A stretch of DNA of 64,000 nt, taken from NCBI GenBank assembly GCA_025738555.1, contig JAOVFP010000004.1, forward strand, positions 1,612,001-1,676,000. Reading direction: 5' to 3'. Position numbers and translations under genes: made by a program. Origin of the DNA: Cyathus striatus. Its lineage: Eukaryota; Basidiomycota; Agaricomycetes; Agaricales; Nidulariaceae. Below are positions 11,499 to 22,859 of this stretch, one piece after another. Below the pieces are notes generated by a model. That model saw nothing but the letters and a program-made list of their open reading frames with translations, was not told the DNA's origin and searched no databases. Position 1 is the stretch's first letter, and the number at the start of each line of letters is the position of its first letter.

Positions 11499-14207
11499 AT
11501 GGCAGCCCAAGTGCACTTTTATTCGGTACCACCCAACTCTTTTGACATCCCCTCAACTTTTTTGGGACCATACTCTGCCCAACTTCTTGTCAATCCCCCC
11601 TGACTTTTTGGACTTGCACAACTGTTTTTTTCCCCCCATGCCACTTTTTTTTTCCTTCATGCCACTTTTTCATTCTGCACCACTTTTGGAGTTCAGACCA
11701 TGAATATTTCTCAGACACCACCAGTTAGCACATGCTCTTTGAAATCATGTATTTAACATAAAAATATACTGTATTATGTATTTAAATAAGGGTACAAAAC
11801 AAGAGATATTCTAAATTAATGTATATGTTGTCACTGGATATAAAACATACCATAGAAGCAGTGCAGGAAACCAATGATCAAATTCTATTGCACCTCTTCC
11901 TCTGCCCATTTGTTGTGTTACACATCAATGCTTAACATTTCCCTTCCCTCAAGCTATGGTGTGGGCTGGTAGAGATGCCGTATGACAGGTGGAGGCAGTG
12001 ACTGGATGTGGACACAGGAGACAAGGGGAGAAGAAGTGCAAGGGTAGGAGAGAGAGAATGAGGAGAATAAAGGAGGGATGAAGATAATGGAGGAACCAAT
12101 GATGAAGGCTGGATCTACAATACTGGATGAGTCTGCCCCTATGCACACCATATGTCATTGAAGTCCATATGGCTTGCAGGCAGTACCTCCCACTGGCTCA
12201 TCCATACACCAGACCCCACTTGGAAATATCATTGATGTATCATTGAGCCAGAGAGCTATTTGCTTCGTATCTCCCATTCAGACCTGATTTCATAGTGTGC
12301 ACATGAGTGGAAGCAGTGTACTGTTGGGAATGAGTTAGTGAGGTGAAGAGGAAAGAAGGTAATACAAAGGAAAATGGGGCAGAAATAAGGAAGTAGAGAT
12401 GAGGCAGAATGAGCAAAAGGACTGAACAAAGGAAGGTTACAACATGAGAAAGTACTAAAAGAGGGATTGTGTCTCCATCCTCCATATCCCCTATAGCATC
12501 TTCAAATTGCAAGGGCAGAAAGGCTTCAGTGGTATGAGACAGTGCTGAAATGGAAGCAGTGCTTGAAGAAACATTGAGGACTTTGAATGGTGTACATAGT
12601 AGGGAAACTAGAAGAAGTTGATCAGTTTGCCACATACTCACTGTGTAATGCTCAGGCTGAGACTTACAATTGTTTTTAGTGTGCTGGTAGCACAGTTCAC
12701 AAATCATGAGCTAAGCATATAGTGTTGTAGAGTGCTCTATGACACCAGGCACCTTAGAAACCCTATATAAATGTTAGATTGGGACATTCCACAGTATCAG
12801 AAAGCACTTACATGTTTGTTTTGAACAGATTCAACAAGGTAGCTGTGGAGTACAAGCTGGTATGAGGAGAAAGTCAAACTCAGTACATTGAAGTTTTGCA
12901 GCAGTTCATCCAATGGACCAACAGTGCACTGCTTACATAAAATCAACTGTGGGAGATAAACAAAGATATTGAGCACATGAGACATCTGTGATGTGTATGT
13001 TGGTATGTATTTGATACTGCTTTGCAGGAGCCTTGCCAACACATCATTGTCAACTTTTGCACCCTCATGCACATGTTTCATTGACATCCTTGACTCACCA
13101 AGTGCTTGCTCTTGTTCCTGTCTCTGATCCTCTGATCCTCTCACCAGCCTCCACCACTTCAACACCACTATGCATGTGTCATTCCACCTGCTGTGTCACT
13201 CCTATGGTGTTCCCAAATCACCTTGACCACAAATCTGCTCATAATTCATGCTCAGAATCCCTGACCTATTCATCTGCATTGTGCATAAGAGAAGGTACAG
13301 GAGTTCCCAGAGTTTTATGTCGGTACATTCCATAGTACTATTGTGATGGAGGATGCTGATTGGGGGGATACTTAGTGTATGCATGAGGGAGGGGTGCTGG
13401 TTTGTCAAGGTATGATAAGGATACAAGGGTGCAAGTTATTCCTGTCTAGACTGGAACAGCATCCTCATACTGTATCATCTTTATTCATGTATGTCTATTT
13501 TCCTCCTCCCTCACTCTGTGATACTGACAATGTGATTATTGGCACACTAAAGATTCTGCTATGGTTAATTAAGAAGTGATATGTGGTGCTGCTTTGATTT
13601 CATGATGCTTACATTGTTTGTGTTTGCATTCTACATTGGGGATAGCACCTGGTATTCTGTTACAGTGAGTTTCCCTTTCATTCATTCATTCCATTTGCTG
13701 TCCCTCAACCCTCCCTTTTCTTCTCACCTTCATATTGCCCCCCATCTGTCTTGCTCCTCCCTTGCCCCCCCTTTAGTCCTCTCTCCTTTAATTACCATTC
13801 CCCTACTCCCTGGTTTCCTGCACTGCTTCTACAGTATCATGGTATGTTTTATATCTAGTGACAATGTGTATGTTAATTTAGAATATCTATTGTTTTGTAC
13901 CCTTATTTTAATACATAATACATCATATTTTTATGCAAAATAAATGATTTCAAAGAGCATGTGCTAACTGGTGGTGTCTGAGAGATATTTACGGTCTGAA
14001 CTCCAAAAGTGGTGCAGAATGAAAAGTGGCACAAATGAAAAAAGTGGCATGAAGGAAAAAAAAAGTGGCACAGGGGAAAAAAAGTTGCACAAGTCCAAAA
14101 AGTTGGGGGGGATTGATGAAAAGCTGGGTGGAGTATGGTCCTGAAAAAGTTGGGGGGACATCAAAAGAGTTGGGCAGTACCAAATAAAAGTGCACTTGGG
14201 CCACCAT
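11499..14207. mobile_element. 2.7-kb element with ~400-bp terminal inverted repeats and an 8-bp target duplication
   Basis: The left end (ATGGCAGCCCAAGTGCACTT) and the inverted right end (ATGGTGGCCCAAGTGCACTT) match. The similarity continues inward for roughly 400 bp (about 11499-11890 against 13800-14207), including several GTGCCACTTTTT-like blocks. Flanks are ACAAAACT (11491-11498) and ACAAAACC (14208-14215), an 8-bp duplication with one mismatch, suggesting the hAT group. The interior shows no transposase motif that I recognise. It is nearly free of CpG. It could be a foldback element or a deletion derivative of a larger hAT. Confidence 0.75.
12797..13336 (-). pseudogene. Unassigned spliced-looking ORF inside the long-TIR element
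   Basis: Minus-strand frames at 13336-13202 and 13168-12797 could be parts of one transcript. The second encodes about 123 aa, including an acidic/Gln-rich stretch (SEDQRQEQEQALGESR) and a CACATCACAG acceptor-like site. I recognise no domain. As the region lies inside a mobile element and is strongly CpG-depleted, it may be the eroded coding region of that element. Confidence 0.3.
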
Positions 14208-14337
14208 ACAAAACCATCAATGCTTTCCAACCTCACAACTTTGCATAGTATTAACTCTCATTCAGACCATTGGTATACTAGTAGGGGTTTGAGGTATAGC
14301 TACAGTTTGCGACACTTAAACACCACAAATTTATTAA

Positions 14338-14820
14338 GCGAATTTTCTAGCAACCACAAACAACTTTTAGCTTCCAAAAATCGTCAGAATAGGATAGTTA
14401 CGATGTAATCTACAATATTCCACGAGCAGATTTTCGAAATTCCGATTTTTTTGATTTTTTAGCCCAAAAATTTGGCACTTGGCCATAAAAAATAGTAAAA
14501 ATCATGAAAAATGTATTTTTTGTATGCTTTCATCGATAGCAATATGATTCTGCAAAAAAACGGCCTCTGAATCGCTTCACTGGGCGCTAAAAAATCGCTT
14601 TTCTAAAAACCATAAGTGAATTTTCTAGCAACCATAAATGACTTTTAGCTTCCGAAAATCATCGGAATAGGATAGTTACGATGTAATCTACAATATTCCA
14701 CGAGCAGATTTTCGAAATTCCAATTTTTTTTTTGATTTTTTAGCCCAAAAATTTCGCACTTTGCCATAAAAAAATAGTAAAATCATGAAAAATGTATTTT
14801 TAGTATGCTTGTTTCTGCCA
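14338..14820. repeat. ~200-bp direct duplication inside the mariner-like element
   Basis: Two blocks beginning GAATTTTCTAGCAACCA and running through AGGATAGTTACGATGTAATC, TTTTTAGCCCAAAAATT and ATCATGAAAAATGTATTTTT occur at about 14340-14530 and 14622-14815. They differ by a few substitutions and poly-T length changes. A shorter segment resembling the element's terminal sequence separates them. Confidence 0.85.
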
Positions 14821-15167
14821 AAATTTCATTGTGAATTGAACCCAATAGAAATGGTATGTATGTTTTAATAATATTACAAATTTAAATTATTGAGCATACA
14901 CTTTGACAGTATTGGGGGTGGGCAAAATGTCAGTATCATGAAGAAGATAAAAGAACCTTTCAAGATGCAAAAAAAGCAGTTGTGAAATATCTAGATGCTT
15001 GTCCTCTGGATGTTATTTGTCATTTTATAAACCAAACATGGCAATTTATGAGTGCATATAGGTGTGGTTTAACAGGTGAAGCAGCAGAATGGGCTGTTAG
15101 ACAGTATCATCAACACTGTCAAATCTCGAATCATGCTATGATGGCACTTGAGGCTATTGTATCCTAA
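14818..15167 (+). pseudogene. C-terminal remnant of a Tc1/mariner-type DDE transposase
   Basis: The segment reads CELNPIEM (14830-14853), then a 56-nt intron with GTATGT donor and TTGACAG acceptor, then YWGWAKCQYHEEDKRTFQDA and onward to the stop at 15165-15167. NPIEMxWGWAKxxxR followed by LDACPxDVIxxFIN and GLTGxAAEWAVR is the C-terminal block of a transposase common in Agaricomycetes; the Glu of NPIE sits at the last catalytic position. The N-terminal DNA-binding part and the first two catalytic residues are absent, so the copy cannot be autonomous. Confidence 0.8.
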
Positions 15168-15605
15168 ATTAGGCTATGTAACATGTCAATTTTTTTGCCA
15201 AAAAATTTGGCACAGCTATTTTATCGTGGGAATTTCACAAAAACATCATTTTTGTATGTATTTTGACCTTCTGATTCTGAATCTGTAATTAGTTTGCCCT
15301 GAAAAATTCATTTTCCTACTGTAATAAAATTTGTGGTGTTTAAGTGTCACAAACTGTACAACAAGATTCTTGTATTGTTACTCATATATACATTACCATG
15401 TCCCACCTCCTATTTCCTGTCATCTTATATTCATGGTTCATTTAGGATGCAGATTAATGCTTAACATCAAATTTAACACATGAGGGCTAAAAGGACTCAT
15501 AAACCTGACATTACAGTGAGTATATAACAACTTGTGCTATTACTATTCTCCTCAGCCCTTCATTTACACAATCCACCCTTAACACTGAAAGATCTCAGGC
15601 AACTC

Positions 15606-16046
15606 TGTTATGATAAAGTTCTGGTTCAGACATTTATCATACAAGTCTGATAGTCACATGATTTACAAGTTCAAAGAACAAGTTAACCAGTATTGAATTC
15701 AAGTCTCTATTCACAAGCTCTTAAGTTGTTTAGACTTAAGTATGAGTGGAGTGAATGAATCAAAGTGAAGCTAGTTCAATTTAAGCTGAAGCTTGAGCTC
15801 TATAGCACAAGTTCCTACTGTTTAAATACAAAGTAATTCATACTAATAATAAGTGTTCAGAAATAGTAGTACTGCACAGTAGGAAGAAAGAGTGATAGAC
15901 TAAATATGGTATAATGACTTGAAACGAGTCAGAACAAGTCAAAGTCATGTGAGTAAAGGGTCATGTGTTTGGTATCAAAGGTGATACCAAACAAGTCAAA
16001 GAAAGGAAAATGAAACATATGTAAATGATAAGAGAAAATCATAACA
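15606..16046. mobile_element. Solo LTR, copy A
   Basis: It begins TGTTATGAT and ends ATCATAACA. It is flanked by the perfect 5-bp duplication AACTC at 15601-15605 and 16047-16051. Most of its length matches 19833-20362, for example AGCTGAAGCTTGAGCTCTA and CAAGTTCCTACTGTTTAAAT. Having its own target duplication, it is a solo LTR rather than one end of a long element. Confidence 0.85.
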
Positions 16047-16539
16047 AACTCATTCAGTAATGTTCAACTTACTCAATGGAATGATATACTCACCACCATA
16101 TTTTGACCACAGTCATTATGTATGTTATAGTAATGAATGATATATGATATATAATAATGCATATTCCATAATACAACCACATAGTCAGTGTGTTACTATT
16201 ACTCTAAATATAATAAAAATTATGTATCAAGATTCAGCTTGTTGTGTCAATATTACTACAGTTACATTTGTTCAAATTGGTCGTTTGGCCTCACAACTAT
16301 GCTTAGAATAGGCTTGAGTCACAGTATTGAAAAGTTAACCAAGTGAGTAGTGGGCTTTGCCACTTGCTGGCCCTATGATTTCAATGGGGAGGTCAGGAGG
16401 CAGAAATGTTGTCAAAAGTTGTGCCTTACTGAGCCTATTATGTTGGTTAGTCAACACAACAGAAGCAAATGAAAGAACTGCATCTCTCATGTGTTGGAGT
16501 TGTGCACTCTGTCCATCCCTGCCATCCTCAACTCACAGA

Positions 16540-16587
16540 GATACAGTAATTTGAGGATCTTGGATAAGATCTCAACCTGATTGGCTG
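16540..16587. repeat. 48-bp repeat, copy 2
   Basis: Identical to 8940-8987, with different flanking sequence on both sides. Confidence 0.75.
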
Positions 16588-17966
16588 GCATCCTCTCTGA
16601 GTTTCTGTGACAGCTGTGAGTTGTGACCAGATGCTCCCTGGTACTTAGTTATGATCATTTTCACCAGTGAAGTGATTTTACAGTAACAGCTGTCTTGTTC
16701 TTCTTGTCAACAAGCTTGCAACCCAAGAATTTTCAAGCTTCAAGTGCTCAGTGCTCAGCCAGTGCCAACAGCCTGCAACAGTGATTTGTGAGTCTCAGTT
16801 GCAGTCACTCCAGCTCATTGTGAATTTCTTTTCCTCATCTGCTTACCTGCCATAGCCTCTAGTAGTAGATCAAGTATCCCCTCTATGAACTTGCTTCATA
16901 AGGAAGGCTAGCAGCTACTTTACACTGTCTATATATGTATGCACCTATGAGTGGTTTTGATTTTCAAATTTTAATCCCTTGTACACCCCCCTCCTTCCCT
17001 GAATCCCTTCTCTTCTTTACCTGTATTCTTTAATGAAATTTTGAGTTTACTCTGTCCTGCCACCTCAGTATTTCTTCTGATGACCATGCTGGGTTTTATG
17101 GTAGAAAGCCTCAGTGCATACCTCATGATGACTTTGGTGGCTGTTACTTCCTTCATGTACCCATACATTGTGCTGACTCTATGTGCCTTGCTTGTCATAT
17201 TCAACCTTGCACTGTACAGCAGTTTTACCTTTAACACTCACTGTTTTATAGCATTTGAGAGCTATGCAGCACTCAACCCAATGGTAGTTTCTTGATTTAA
17301 AATACAACCTTTTGTGGTCAGGAATGACTCAGGGTGCCTTGAAGCTGCAGATATCCTGGTGCATATGTAACTAGATGGCTGTACTTATTTCCCCCTCTGA
17401 TTTCCTTTTTGTATCTCACTGATGACTCCCTTAAGCTAATTTTGCAAATGACACATTTCTGTTTGCATTAGAAGCTCAAATTTTAAATCCTTGAATGAAT
17501 TTCAGAAGCCTTTTTGGCGAGCTGTGTTCTTCCTCCAGAAAGTTCAATGAATCACCTACATGTGCAATAACAACTATAGCCTGCTGAAGCCATCTCCTGA
17601 AGCCCTGTGGAACCATACCCTAAGCTCACTTACTTTCTCCACATTAATCATTCCACCACTGCATATTCCCTCTGTTGGACTCACTGTTGCAGCATCTTGT
17701 AGTATTGTGCAGGGAAGTAGGCATATGGGCTTACACATATGGGTAGGAGGGACACTATACTGTTGGTGGTAGCCAGTAGGTGAGGGAAGAGTATTCAGTT
17801 TGTGTATTTTGTAGTTATATGATAATAGTATTTTCTTACTCCACTAGGCCCTAGACAAAACTCTACATCATCTACTTTACTTATATCCAAGGATTGCTTA
17901 CATTATAAGTCCTGAGGTGGATAGCAAACATACTGGAGAATGCATAGGTGGACATTGTCTGGTGCC

Positions 17967-17992
17967 GTTGTAGAGCAGGCATTCAGCCTGCA
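17967..17992 (+). repeat. Short hairpin motif, copy 1 (TTGTAGAGCAGGC...)
   Basis: The sequence TTGTAGAGCAGGCATTCAGC followed by CTGCA forms a GCAGGC/GCCTGC hairpin with a 5-nt loop. Near-identical sequences recur at 54004-54028 and 61540-61565. Confidence 0.6.
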
Positions 17993-19832
17993 CTATGGAA
18001 CAGACAATTCAACAAGTTCTGGGAACATGTACAGTCACATGACTTGTTCCTTGAAACAGTGCATCTACACTATGTTATCATCTCTGCCACCTCAACATGC
18101 TCCCTGATGCTCTCCACCTCCACCCCCTTTGCTGCAATGTTAGCCATTTAATCAACACAAATACCACCACAAGAATGTTTATAACACTGACTCAAGTAAC
18201 CGAGAGACTGCTCAACAGTGGCACCCCAAGATCTAATCACTACCTCATTGACATTTCAACATCTCCTCTCTCTCCTCTTATCTTCTTATTCAATCCCTAC
18301 ATCCTACATCAAGGAACTTTTGTTTTGTCTCCCTGAAACATTTCTTTATTATTGTCATATTCTTAGCCTTTCTTCAGCACAGTTTGCTATTTTAGGTGTC
18401 TTTTCTCTCTCTTCTACTATTTAAAACTGTACATCTAGGTATATTGAAATCCAGTGAAGTTCACCATCTTGAGTTCTCATCTAAATGATTCATTTTTGTT
18501 CTCTGTAGCTGTCTACAATGCTCTACATTGTTCTATTCACTCCAACTTGTCATGCAAACTCCACTCACCCAATTTTCATCTCAGAACTTCAAAACTCGAA
18601 GTTCTCATCTGCTTTCCTTCATATTCATCACTGATCATTGTATTTCATCACTTTAGAATCCTTGCACTGGATGGATGCCCCAGCAACTTGTATTTCTTTG
18701 CATAGAACCTTCAAACACAAGTTCACCTCTACACTGTGAACCCAAGAGTTCCAACCTTCACATGCAGCAGATGTACTTATGTTGTAATATGCCTAGTGTA
18801 CTTCTACCTACTGTAAAAACATTATCTCTATATTCTACACACTACTTACAAATGGTACAAAATATCTGGGTTGTAATTAGTAGCTAAGGTAGAGGTCCTG
18901 GACCATTAGCTAGTGTGGGAATGATTCGCACTAATAAGGGACATAACTAGCCTAAGTAGGAAGGCATCTAAGAATAGAAACACCGAGGTCAGAGCTTATT
19001 CTCGACATTGGTGGGAAGTAATTACCAGTAAGGCTGGAGATCGAGCTAAGCATGCATCTATTCTAATAATAGGATATTGAAGCTATGTTATTGCGTCATA
19101 GGAAAAGGCATGAGCACTAGACCCATGGCAGTTGCTGCTATCTAACCATGCTGTACATCAGCATGCCATAGATGCTTAGCCTGGCCTGAGACCTGGCATT
19201 CCCGGCAGGCTGATTCAGTGGTTCCCATTTCCACGCATCAAAGTGCATGGCATCATGCCTCCATATGGAGCATTCTTCCTGCAGGACGAGTTATTGTCCT
19301 TCGTTATTGTCCCATGTGAGTGCATTCTTGGTGCTTGTATGTTTGTATATTGGTGATTTACTCTGGTTCATCCCAGATGCCTGTATCCAGTCTAAAAGTC
19401 TAATTTACAGCTTAGCTAATGTGCAATTACTGCTTTTGTATTAACTATATAGTTTCTCTTAGCCATATTCTGTCAGATATTTAATAGGTAGCTTTGTGTA
19501 GTAGAAGGGCAGACTCCTGTGCCCTGAGAAATACCATCTAGCATTGTGCTTTAGTATTTGTGTGAGCTTTGAGATTCTAAGTGCAATGCAAAGTGTGAAG
19601 TCATAAGCCTGTGTTAAGTCCAAGATTAAGGAATGTGCATCAAAATGTGCATCAAAGCATTCGCTAAGTGTGCACTCCCTCTTGAACATTGGTTTTCGAC
19701 ACCATTTCTATACTTTACTTCACCTGGAAGCACCTTGCATCTGAGTCTTACCCACCGAGCACTTTCTTAGTGAGCATACATGGTGTGAGTTTTATTATTA
19801 ATATTTACATTTACACTATGTTGCACTAAACC

Positions 19833-20362
19833 TGTTACGATTATTGATATTCTGTAGAATATAATCGTACAAGTCAAAAATCACGTGACTTAACTGATCC
19901 GAAGAACAAGTTAAATCAGTTTCGAAGTAGTTCTCGTTACAAGACAAGAAACTTAAGTTGAAGACTTAAGTATTTGAAGTCGAGTAAGAATCAAGTAGTA
20001 TTCTTTAAGCTGAAGCTTGAGCTCTACAGCCCAAGTTCCTACTGTTTAAATACAAACTAGTTCGTACTAATAATAGATAAACTATGAGTCAAGGAAAGTA
20101 TGTAAAAGACTGCGCATTAATAAGGCGCAGTAAAGAAGTGTGAAAATAAATTAAGTATAGTGCAATGACTTGAAGAAAGTCATAAAGAAGTAAAAGTATG
20201 AGAAAAGTAAGTATAAATAAGTAATGGCTTACACATAGCCATTGTGAGTCAGAAGTATAAATAAAGCTGTGTAAAAGTAAAGATGTTTGGTATCGATGGT
20301 TGTACCAAACATGTCAAAGTAAACTAATTGTAAACAGAAGAAAATAAAGAAAAACTGTAACA
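19833..20362. mobile_element. Solo LTR, copy B
   Basis: It begins TGTTACGAT and ends CTGTAACA. It is flanked by the perfect 5-bp duplication AAACC at 19828-19832 and 20363-20367. It belongs to the same family as 15606-16046 but is about 90 bp longer and keeps more CpG sites, so it may be the younger copy. Confidence 0.85.
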
Positions 20363-21224
20363 AAACCAGGTACTTTAGTTGTTTGATGTCTCAAGGCTAT
20401 TAAGTCCCAGGCTGAATCTCAATAACTAGTCTCTTTCTGTGAAGTCCGTCAATGCTACATTTTCTTCAGTCTCATGCACATAATGTTCCATGGAGGGGGT
20501 AGTGAAAAGGCACAAGAGAGAGTATAGGGCAATTCTTATTTCTTGATATGGTTTTCAATTTTTGTCACCACAATAACATAAATATATTCCTCCAAATTTG
20601 CTAACAGCTTTGGACAGTGGAGTCTATTAATGATAGTCTGCATGATTTATGGTAAACAGTTTCATAAGGGAGTAGTGGGCATTGCCCTTGGTTTGGCAGA
20701 TGGTCATGTTAACAGAATTTTTACATTGTCTATCATGTGGTAGCTGAGTGATGTTATAGCTTAAACATATTTTACCTAACTTGGGGTCAAATATATTCAT
20801 CAGATTATCATCTCTAATCTGTTCTTTGCATTCTCTCATCTCATATTTTTCCAATCCTTAGTATTACACCAGCAAATTGAACTCTGGAGGACTGAAATAC
20901 TCCCCAAAGAAAAACACCATTGTTTCTCCTGGAAGACCCTGAAGAAAATGAAATCAGGCCCTATTCATGTTCAATGGGAAGAAAAGTAGTATATTCTGCG
21001 AAACCTCTGAACCCTTTGATACACTTTCAAGCAATAACACCATTCAATGAGCTACAGAAAACTTATATGTCAAGCTCCATTCAAGATTACACCCAGGATA
21101 ATAGAATTGATCCATACCCCTTCATTTTGAGTATACACACAGCCAGTTTAATTTTTTGGTAGTGGGCATTGTCACTTGTCAACCCTATTCCTTTATATTT
21201 ATAATGTTATCACAATGTGTTACT
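20363..21224. other. Intergenic, no gene seen
   Basis: The open frame at 20920-21162 (80 aa) has no family signature and I do not call it a gene. Confidence 0.35.
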
Positions 21225-21320
21225 GGTGCTATAGTGTAGCAGTCATCACTGAGGATTCTGATTTCTATTGCAACCATTCATCTATGCTCCTCTAACCTAG
21301 GTCCAAATCCTGATAGCACC
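21225..21320 (+). pseudogene. tRNA-Gln pseudogene
   Basis: The acceptor strands, D arm, anticodon loop TTCTGAT and anticodon stem GAGGA/TCCTC with an intron are all recognisable. The T arm has decayed: CTAGG against CCTGA, T loop TCCAAAT, so the B box is broken. It belongs to the same family as 8538-8634. Confidence 0.7.
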
Positions 21321-21696
21321 TTATATGTCAAATAATGGTTTTTTTTCTGTGTTTTGTACTTATACTGGACCATTTCAATCACTTGCACAGGCTCGAGATA
21401 GTGTAATGAACAAATCAGTTTGACCAGGTGCTCAAGCCTGAAATTGATGAATGACATGGGGTGGAATTGTTTATATCCCTACAGATGCCTGGCATGGGTG
21501 AAATTTTTTGGCCAAGTGCTGTATTTATCTCAAACTACTATTCACAATAGCCTGTGCCATGTGACAAATGTACTTGAGTGTTCTGTTCAAAGGCCCTGCA
21601 TGATATATGACCCAGAAGTGCTCATGGGTCATGTGGATGCTTCCAAGAATGTTGGCACAAGGTTGCTGGACACAGATGTAACACTAACAACCACTG

Positions 21697-22365
21697 TGTC
21701 AAGACCAGTATTTCTACATAAGGTCAGAAGTGTAAGGTAGGGAAGTGTGGGACAGAAGGACCATTGGCTTCAGCTTATATGCTGCGCCCCTTGTCATTCT
21801 CGTGGTCCAGGTATTTTAGAAGTGTGGAAGGGAGAGACAGGAGTGTGGAGGAAGAGAGGGACAGGAGTGCAGAGTGCAGAGTGCAGAGTTGTTACTGTGA
21901 AGGCAACAATTCAAGCCAGAGTTGAGTGGAACTCAAAGACAAGTAAGAAGGATAGTAACTTAGTCGATATTTGAACTTAGTATCAGTGGTACAAGATATG
22001 CTACTTAAATACTATATGACTTCACTGATGACCAGTGAATGAATGGGTAGTAGTATACTAATTGATAAACATAATAAGATGGTGGTGGAAGGTGGAGTAG
22101 GGTATGAATACAATATGTACCAAGGACAAACTAAGGATTGAAAGGAATGCTGAGACAAGTATACCCGGGGTATGATGGAGAAAGCATAATGGAGAATGGA
22201 TAAGAATTGGATGAATAAGGTGACATAAGCTCAGCGACCTTTGTCAGAAGAGTGGAAGGGGAAAGTAGAAGAATGAGATCTGTACAAGTTAAGAAGTGTG
22301 GGAAGTGCAGAGACAAGTGTGGAATAGAAGTGCGGGAATAAGGTAGGAAAAGTATGGCTATGACA
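21697..22365 (-). repeat. 3' LTR of the Gypsy element
   Basis: The LTR starts TGTCATAGCC on the minus strand and ends CTTGACA, giving TGTCA/TGACA terminal symmetry over 669 bp. The adjacent 5-bp target duplication fixes its outer edge. Its first 86 bp match the 5' LTR remnant with one difference, a TG here against CG there. Confidence 0.82.
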
Positions 22366-22379
22366 GTATCTCCCCCTTA
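22366..22379 (-). other. Polypurine tract
   Basis: TAAGGGGGAGATAC on the minus strand directly precedes the 3' LTR, the expected site for plus-strand priming in reverse transcription. Confidence 0.75.
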
Positions 22380-22519
22380 GGGCCGAGCCACAAGGGCCAT
22401 TAGGTTTTGATGGAAAACTTTAAACTTTTTACGGCATTTTGCATTGTTTGCGTACCAGTGAATCCATATAAGCCAGGTGCCCACCAAGGAGATATTTCAA
22501 CATCCTTCTTCCTTTCACC

Positions 22520-22795
22520 ATGTCGAACCCTGGAGAAATCTTGAATGATCTGTCGTCATTTGAACAGCTTCAAGAGATCGCAAGACTCGAGGCTGAGGAG
22601 GCTGAGGACAGACGAAAAGAGGAAGAGCAAAGGGAGGCCGTCGAATGAGAATGATGGGAGAGGCGGGCAGTGGCAGCAGCAAGGTTAGCCACATTGAGAC
22701 AGGCTGCAGAGGATAAGAAGAAAGAGGAGGAGAGGATAGCTGAGGAGGCTCGTAAAGCAGAGGAGGTGCGGAAGGCAGAGGAGATGAAGACATGA
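22520..22795 (+). pseudogene. Antisense coiled-coil ORF between integrase and the 3' LTR
   Basis: Running opposite to gag-pol, an ATG at 22520 opens a frame beginning MSNPGEILNDLSSFEQLQEI. It continues as a Glu/Arg/Lys/Ala-rich helix (EEAEDRRKEEEQRE ... EERIAEEARKAEEVRKAEE) to a stop at 22793-22795. Two in-frame TGA codons (22646-22648 and 22652-22654) interrupt it. The composition predicts a long coiled coil. Extra antisense ORFs in this position are known in some plant Gypsy elements; any role here is inferred. It could instead be a captured fragment. Confidence 0.5.
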
Positions 22796-22859
22796 GCAGT
22801 TCAAGTAGTGCGAGTAGTTTGAGTAGTGTGGGTAGTGCAGTGTGATGCCACCTGTGCAT

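Larger units (their letters stand above)
14303..15356 (+). mobile_element. Tc1/mariner-like element, internally deleted and rearranged
   Basis: The terminal inverted repeats start CAGTTTG(C/T)GACACTTAAAC and extend about 35 bp (14303-14337 against 15322-15356). TA target duplications lie at 14301-14302 and 15357-15358. Only the C-terminal part of a transposase remains. The left half holds two ~200-bp direct copies (about 14338-14530 and 14618-14820). The combination looks like an internal deletion followed by duplication. Confidence 0.88.
16047..19832. other. CpG-poor repeat-derived DNA without a recognisable gene
   Basis: The interval between the two solo LTRs contains only short open frames of no family. 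It holds the second copy of the 48-bp repeat (16540-16587) and a short hairpin (17967-17992). The stretch at about 18890-19480 differs in texture, with more CpG and no long T-rich runs. It may be part of another degraded element, but I could not bound it. Confidence 0.4.

Noticed and set aside
15606..20362. A single 4.8-kb LTR retrotransposon between two direct repeats
   Set aside because: Each repeat has its own perfect 5-bp target duplication and the interval has no retroelement domain, so they are two solo LTRs.
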